The notes under the pieces are model-generated. The model did not search any database and had not been told where the DNA came from. It was given only the letters and a program-made list of their open reading frames with translations. 64,000 bases of DNA from Pinus tabuliformis (taxonomy: Eukaryota > Streptophyta > Pinopsida > Pinales > Pinaceae). The stretch is from assembly GCA_031772625.1 (NCBI GenBank), contig CM062810.1, positions 458,929,731-458,993,730 of the forward strand, in the 5' to 3' direction. The position numbers and the translations under genes are program-made. Of this stretch, positions 59,079 through 64,000 are shown piece after piece (the stretch's first letter is position 1; the number at the start of each line of letters is the position of its first letter).

Positions 59079-59440
59079 GGTTGAATTATTATTTCCTAGA
59101 AGTCTTGGTTAGGAAAACACTCTGGAGCCATGTAATGGCTTGGGTTGAGTTACTAGTCCTAGAGCCTTAGCTGGAAAAATGCTATGGAGCCCTGTAACAA
59201 CCTTGGTTGAGTTATTATTTCTAGAGCCTTGGTTGGAAAAAATCTCTGGAGCCCTTAGTGGGTTGAGTTACTAGTGATGGAGCCTTGGTTGGACAAATTC
59301 TTTGGAGAACAATAGCAGTTTTGGGTTGAGTTACTAGTCCTGGAGCCTTGGTTGGACCAACACTCTGGAGCCCGGCAATAGTCATGGGTTGAGTTACTAG
59401 TCCTGGAAGCTGGCTTGGAACAGACACTCTAGAGCCCTGG
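59079..59440. repeat. Tandem repeat of about 62 bp, six copies
   Basis: GGTTGA(G/A)TTA starts units at 59079, 59143, 59205, 59261, 59324 and 59387, spaced 56-64 bases. Each has CCT(A/G)GAGCCTTGGTTGGA and then CTCTGGAGCCC. The minus-strand 93-codon frame here (LVTQP repeats) is a product of the array. Confidence 0.9.
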
Positions 59441-60509
59441 ACAACGTGGGTAGAGACCGATCTGGTGACAGTTAGTGATCTCTGACCGTGACGTGGAATC
59501 ACCGGTTGATGGTTGAGGTGGTTTTGCCTTTGGAAGCTCTAGTTCAGTTTGATTGATTTGTTTCATGATATCCCCATATTCATTCTTAGAATATGGCATG
59601 GGGGTGACTGGTTGAAAGAAATATTTGGTTCAACCCAGTCTACAGTTAGGGGGTTCGTGGAAGTCCCATACCTAGTTGGCTTATGAAATCATCAATAAGA
59701 TCTCTCTTTCTCCTTGGTATTTTATGGGTAAATATACTTGTTTATATGTGGCTTAAATGGTTGTTGTTTCCTTGGTATTTTTGTTGTTATTATGTTGGTT
59801 ATGAAAATGTATTATGATAGTGGCTATGTATGGATCTCATCATATTTTTACTTGTAAATGAGTGAAAAATGTATCTATGGCCTAAGAGATTAAATTGCAA
59901 CTGATGTGTTGAGGCATCAATGCTCCTAGTGATTCTCAGATAAGTGTGAAACCCCTATGCTCAGTTCTTCCTTTAAGACCTGTAGCTTTCATGTTTGTGA
60001 CATGTTTGATGAAATGCTTGTCATGGATAGTAGGGGTCCAGTCTAGTCCTTGTTAGTTTTTTTGCAAATGTATCATTGTTCTATTGTGTAAATTCATTTA
60101 TGAAGGTGTCATTGATTTCTGGGCGGTGACCTGGGCTCTAGGCCTGAAAAAGTGGCACAAATCTTAGAGTCACAGGCACAACACTAGGGAAAAAAGTCAC
60201 CGGACGCTCCCTTGCCCTTGCTATTGGAGTGTCTAGAGCCTCCTAGACGCACCCTTGCTCATATCAAGGGAGCGTCCAGGGGTTTGATGTACTAAAAATC
60301 TAGTTGGTCTCAGGGGATGGTTACCTGAGTGGTTGGGATGACTCTTGGGAGTTATGTTGTTGATGTGGAAGGTCTTTGTAAGGTGTTCTGCCGGTTCCAC
60401 TTCCTTAACTGACACATAGGAATCAAATCATATCATAGTAACTTCTCATCATATGTTTACCCCAGTTGGTTGGTTACATAAGTAGATGTGGGAGGAGGGT
60501 GTTATAGAG
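59441..60509. other. Spacer, possibly the 3' part of a long LTR
   Basis: No gene is recognised. It ends GGAGGAGGGTGTTATAGAG before the first primer-binding-site copy. GGGTGTTACAGAG-like ends are known before primer-binding sites of Tekay/Del-type gypsy elements. GGGAGCGTC(C/T) words recur near 60200-60280. Confidence 0.4.
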
Positions 60510-60650
60510 TGGTATCAGAGTGGGTTACGCGCTCTTTGGGTCATATCTGATACCACGGAGTGGTATCAAAGCGGGTTTCGTTATCTTTGGGTGGTGTCTG
60601 GTTTCCATTGTTTTTGGTTGATATATGATACCGCAAAGTGGTATCAGAGC
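60510..60650 (+). repeat. Three tandem primer-binding-site sequences with inverted copies
   Basis: TGGTATCAGAG (60510-60520), TGGTATCAAAGC (60561-60572) and TGGTATCAGAGC (60639-60650) lie 51 and 78 bases apart in similar surroundings (AGTGGTATC, then CTTTGGGT). Inverted copies precede the second and third: TGATACCA-CGGAG-TGGTATCA, and TGATACC-GCAAAGT-GGTATCA. This marks the leader of a lost LTR element whose primer-binding site was duplicated. Confidence 0.75.
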
Positions 60651-61326
60651 ATGGTTCACCCCTTGGATTGGATGGGCAGTGTGTTGGTCATGCATTCATG
60701 TCAGTTGTATATGTGTTCCTTATGCTTATAGTCCATGTGCTTGTTGCATTTGCATGGTGTTGACCATGGTTGTAATGATGTCACCATGTGAAGATTGATG
60801 GTGTTATTGTTGGATGTGTCGTCATGAGTGTATGGTTGTATATTCATTTATTATGCATGTCAGTGTTTATATGTTGTTATGCATGTATTATCATGGTTAT
60901 GGTTATGCATGTATGGTAGGTCATAAATGCATTGTGAGGTCGTTGTATGCAGTTAGGTCATTATGATGTTATTGGTATGTTATGATGCTAATGAGTTGGT
61001 TGAGATAAAGCAGTAGATGAAAACCGTCAAAGTGAAGTTGTAGCATTGGACCTCGAGGCAAGAGCATGTCATCATACATGTTTGTGTGTAAGGCATGTAG
61101 GTATGTAGGTTAAGGATTGTTATATGCATTATGTTTGTGTATACCTTTCATTCTATTGATGTTATGGTTACATACATGATTGATAATAGTTGATTAGTGT
61201 AGTCATATGCACATGTTTCAGATAGTCATGAATGATAGTAAATTGTGGTTGTACGCATTCCTATTGTTGTTTTATGATAGTTAACTTGATGATTATGTTA
61301 TATGTCATTGATGAGAATGTTATATG
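60651..61326. other. Spacer, low-complexity T/G/A
   Basis: ATGCATGT, TTATGCATG and TGGTTATG words recur between 60830 and 60960. No gene. Confidence 0.5.
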
Positions 61327-61792
61327 TGTTGGGTTGTGTTATATTCTTTCCACGACTAGCCCACATAGTTAACCGGGGGATTAGAGGGGGGAGCCCACCC
61401 TTTGTTGTCCTGATTGTGCAGTGGGGGCATCTTAGGGGGTTTGAGGGGGCAGGTAGCCCCCCTCTATGGGGTCTGGGGAAGCACCCCGGGAAATTTTTTT
61501 TGGACCCTATATTTGGTGGAACAAACCTACCTATGGTTTTGTGCATGTTTTTTTGCACATGGTTTTGGGTGCGATGGTTTTCGGTCCATGGTATTGGATG
61601 CTTCAGCATGTATATATATGTATTGTAACATTGAAAGGAACATAATGAAAAATCAATTTGGTAGTCCCGGTTTTGGGATCTAGGGGAAAATCTCTATGTA
61701 TATGTGTTTTATGTGTTATGCTCTCGCATTGTTTATTTTCTGTGTTTTAGAATTCGTATGCAGGTAATTTCTGTACCAGGTTAAAACCTAAA
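61327..61792 (+). repeat. C4 5' LTR
   Basis: 466 bp, TGTTGGG to CCTAAA; the solo copy at 5158-5583 ends CCTACA, so the last bases have mutated here. A TATA-like GTATATATATG lies near 61608, close to the same place as in the solo copy. It holds a block near 61358-61430 that the solo copy lacks. Confidence 0.88.
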
Positions 61793-61794
61793 TT

Positions 61795-61805
61795 TGGTAT
61801 CATAG
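61795..61805 (+). other. C4 primer-binding site
   Basis: TGGTATCATAG, two bases after the LTR; one base differs from the initiator Met tRNA site. Confidence 0.85.
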
Positions 61806-61913
61806 TTGTTTTGGATTCAAGGGGAAACCTTGTTACTGAGGGGTTTCGCTTGGGCTTGTGGTAGACCCTATTCAGTGGGAGATCTGCAGGATCGATTCTG
61901 GTGGTGAAAGAAG

Positions 61914-64000
61914 ATGGCGAGCAGTGGAAAGATAGAGATCAAGAAATTTAATGGTCAAAGTTTTGAGTTGTGGAAACTCAAGATGGAGGATCTGTTAGTG
62001 GACAAAGATCAGTGGATAACGGTAGATCCGGGTACTAAACCAATGGGAGTGTCCGCTGAAGAATGGAAGAAGTTGGATCAGAAGGCAAAGAGCACAATAC
62101 GATTGTGTGTCTCAGATTCATTATTGTTGAATGTATCAGGGGAAGCTACGACGAAGGATTTGTGGGACAAGTTAGGGACTTTGTACCAATCTAAGTCTCT
62201 GGTGAATAAATTGTTCCTATGAAAAATGTTGTATAACCTGAGGATGACAGATGGAGACTCGGTGACAAAGCATCTAAATGAATTTAGTACTGTGGTAAGT
62301 TAGTTATTGTTTGTTGATATTAAAATTTTAGATGAAGATAAGTGCATTAGTTTGTTGTGTTCTCTAACAGATTCATGGTATAATCTAGTTATTGCAATAG
62401 GTAGCAATGCAACTGCCTTGCACTTTGATGAAATAGTCTCATCCTTGCTGAGGGAGGAGATGAGACGGAAAAATATGGAGAGCTAGAATGGTGATTCCTT
62501 GGCTGTATGAGGACAGTCCCAGAACAAAAACAAAAATAAGTCATTAAGTGGGAGATCTAAATCTCCAGGAAAACCTGTAAAGGTGGTGTGTTGGAAATGC
62601 GGAAAGGAAGGGCACTACAAAAGGGACTGTAAATCTAAAGCTCTTGAAAAAGGAAAGGGATATGATGATGCCCCTTCTGCAGAGGTGAAAACCACCTCAG
62701 ATGAAGGTGGGGATATATAGTTGGCTTCTTCAAGTACACATGTAGATCATGAGGCATGATTAATTAACTTAGGTGCATCCTTTCACTTCACTTGCCATAG
62801 AGATTTTTTCTACGAGTATGAGAAATATGATGGTGGTGATGTCTTCTTAGGAGATGATAGGAAGGCTATAATCATTGGTCACGGAAAAGTAAAGTTGAAG
62901 TTGCAAGGTGGAAGGGTTAGAACACTTCCGAATGTTTTGCATATTCCTGCATTAGCCAAAAATCTGATTTATGTAAGCAAGCTGGATGATGCAGGTGTAA
63001 AAACAATGTTCGAGAAAAATACCTACAGGATGGTTTAGGGAGGACTGGCATTGATGTAGGGAGTTTAGATTGGAACTCTATACAAGCTGAAAGGTAGCAC
63101 TGTTATTGATGGGTGCAACAGTTCTGTGGTTCCTGAAAGTGGAACAGAAAATCTAGTGGTCTCTGGAGAAAAGATCATGCTATGGCATCAAAGGCTTGGA
63201 CATATTGGAGAGAAGGGCCTTTGAATACTTCATGGTAAAGGTATGGTAGAAGGTATGACTAATAGCTCTTTGGATTTTGATTTCTGTGAAAATTGTGTAT
63301 GTGGGAAGAAAAAACAGATGAGTTTCCCTTTTGGTGGTAAGAGGGCGAAACAGATATTAGAGCTTGTGCACAGTGATGTGTTTGGACCTGTGAAGGCTCC
63401 ATCACTAGGTAAGTCTGTGTACTATGTATCATTTATAGATTACTTCTCAAATAATACATGGATATATTTCCTAAAGAAGAAATATGAAGTCTTTGACAAG
63501 TTTAAAGAATTTAAGGCTCTGGTGGAAAACCATACAGAGAAGAAGATAAAGGTGTTAAGAACAGATAACAGTGGAGAGTTTTACAGCAAGGAATTTGAAG
63601 AATTTTGTAAGAAGTGTGGTATAGCATGACATAAGACTACTCCATACACACCTGAGAAAAATGGAGTTTCAGAAAGAATGAACAAGAAGTTTATGGAAAG
63701 GGCAAGAAGCATGCTCAGTGGTGTCGGGTTAGGACATGAATTCTGGGCAGAGGCGGTGGAGACAACATGTTACCTGGTCAACAGATCACCTTCATCAACA
63801 TTGGAGGATAAGACTCCACAAGAGGTATGGACTAGTAAGAAACCGTATATTTCACATCTGAGGGTATTTGGATGTGATGCATATGTACATGTTCCAAAGG
63901 AGAAAAGAATAAAGTTGGATAGTAAATCTAAAAAGTGCATATTTATTGGGTATAAGGATGGTTTAAAGGGTTATAAGCTTTGGAACCCAGTAACAAGGAA
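61914..64000 (+). pseudogene. C4 gag-pol remnant (gag, protease, integrase)
   Basis: The frame starts MASSGKIEIKKFNGQSFELW. Gag extends to about 62550, and the zinc knuckle CWKCGKEGHYKRDC (62589-62630) is intact. The protease site near 62763 reads LINLGASFHF, so the usual D-S-G is N-L-G and catalysis is lost. Integrase starts with LWHQRLGHIGEKG and CENCVCGKKKQMSF (HHCC), then HSDVFGP, RTDNSGEFYS and NGVSERMNKKF, keeping all three catalytic acids. Stops lie at 62220, 62301, 62484, 62508, 62718, 62757, 63036, 63057, 63066, 63222 and 63627, all TAG or TGA. It is a TNT1-like copia polyprotein. Confidence 0.92.

Larger units (their letters stand above)
61327..64000 (+). mobile_element. C4: Ty1/copia element, 5' part (runs off window)
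   Basis: It has a 5' LTR, a primer-binding site, gag, zinc knuckle, protease and most of integrase, on the plus strand. RT, RNase H and 3' LTR lie beyond base 64000. The coding frame is never shifted from 61914 to the end; it is broken only by 11 stop codons. A solo LTR of the same family lies at 5158-5583. Confidence 0.92.

Noticed and set aside
59221..59502. 93-codon minus frame with LVTQP repeats
   Set aside because: Product of the 62-bp tandem array.
60510..60650. CRISPR-like or regulatory repeat array
   Set aside because: Repeats are the initiator Met tRNA primer-binding site; spacing is irregular and the DNA is plant nuclear.

Overview
This is repeat-dominated nuclear DNA of a seed plant. 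It holds nested long-terminal-repeat (LTR) retrotransposons with plant-type Ty1/copia and Ty3/gypsy polyproteins, a tRNA-derived SINE, a decayed pogo-type DNA transposase, solo LTRs, and long AT-rich spacers. Large size, deep nesting and heavy decay recall a conifer or other gymnosperm, but that is inference only. I see no ordinary host gene, rRNA, tRNA gene or CRISPR array. The one long intact reading frame is the polyprotein of a chromodomain Ty3/gypsy element at 52255-56715.

Layout. 1-1655: 3' end of a decayed copia element (C1). 3192-18313: a 15.1 kb Ty3/gypsy element on the minus strand (GY1), bounded by related TGTTGG...CCAACA LTRs and a near-perfect 5-bp target duplication. In transcription order (right to left) it has gag, zinc knuckles, protease, an extra gag-like domain, RT, RNase H, integrase and a further long decayed ORF. 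GY1 was later hit by a 2.6 kb non-autonomous LTR element (N1, 10034-12664), which splits the RT just before its YMDD motif, and by a copia insertion that left a solo LTR (5158-5583). 18314-19773: spacer with five copies of a hairpin motif and a possible LTR fragment. 19774-25441: a full-length but decayed copia element (C2). 25442-35040: AT-rich spacer with a SINE (27886-28107) and small tandem repeats.

35062-40340: a DNA-transposon-like block: a 219-bp repeat family, a solo LTR (35528-36692) with a perfect target duplication, a pogo/jerky-type DDE transposase pseudogene with a long C-terminal extension (37395-40099), and a 47-bp tandem array. 40451-45221: a region bounded by about 130-bp inverted repeats, enclosing a 1338-bp tandem duplication and a GC-rich fold-back. 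45222-50277: spacer with short repeats.

50278-58196: a minus-strand copia element (C3), represented only by its 5' LTR, primer-binding site and gag. A complete young gypsy element (GY2, 51251-57077) sits between its primer-binding site and gag. GY2 has 333-bp LTRs, a perfect ACCTG target duplication and an intact 1486-codon ORF. 58197-61326: spacer with a 62-bp repeat array and three tandem primer-binding-site sequences. 61327-64000: 5' part of a copia element (C4) that runs off the window. All 11 of its in-frame stops are TAG or TGA, as expected for decay by deamination of methylated cytosines. Insertion order can be read directly: GY1 before N1 and the solo LTR; C3 before GY2.
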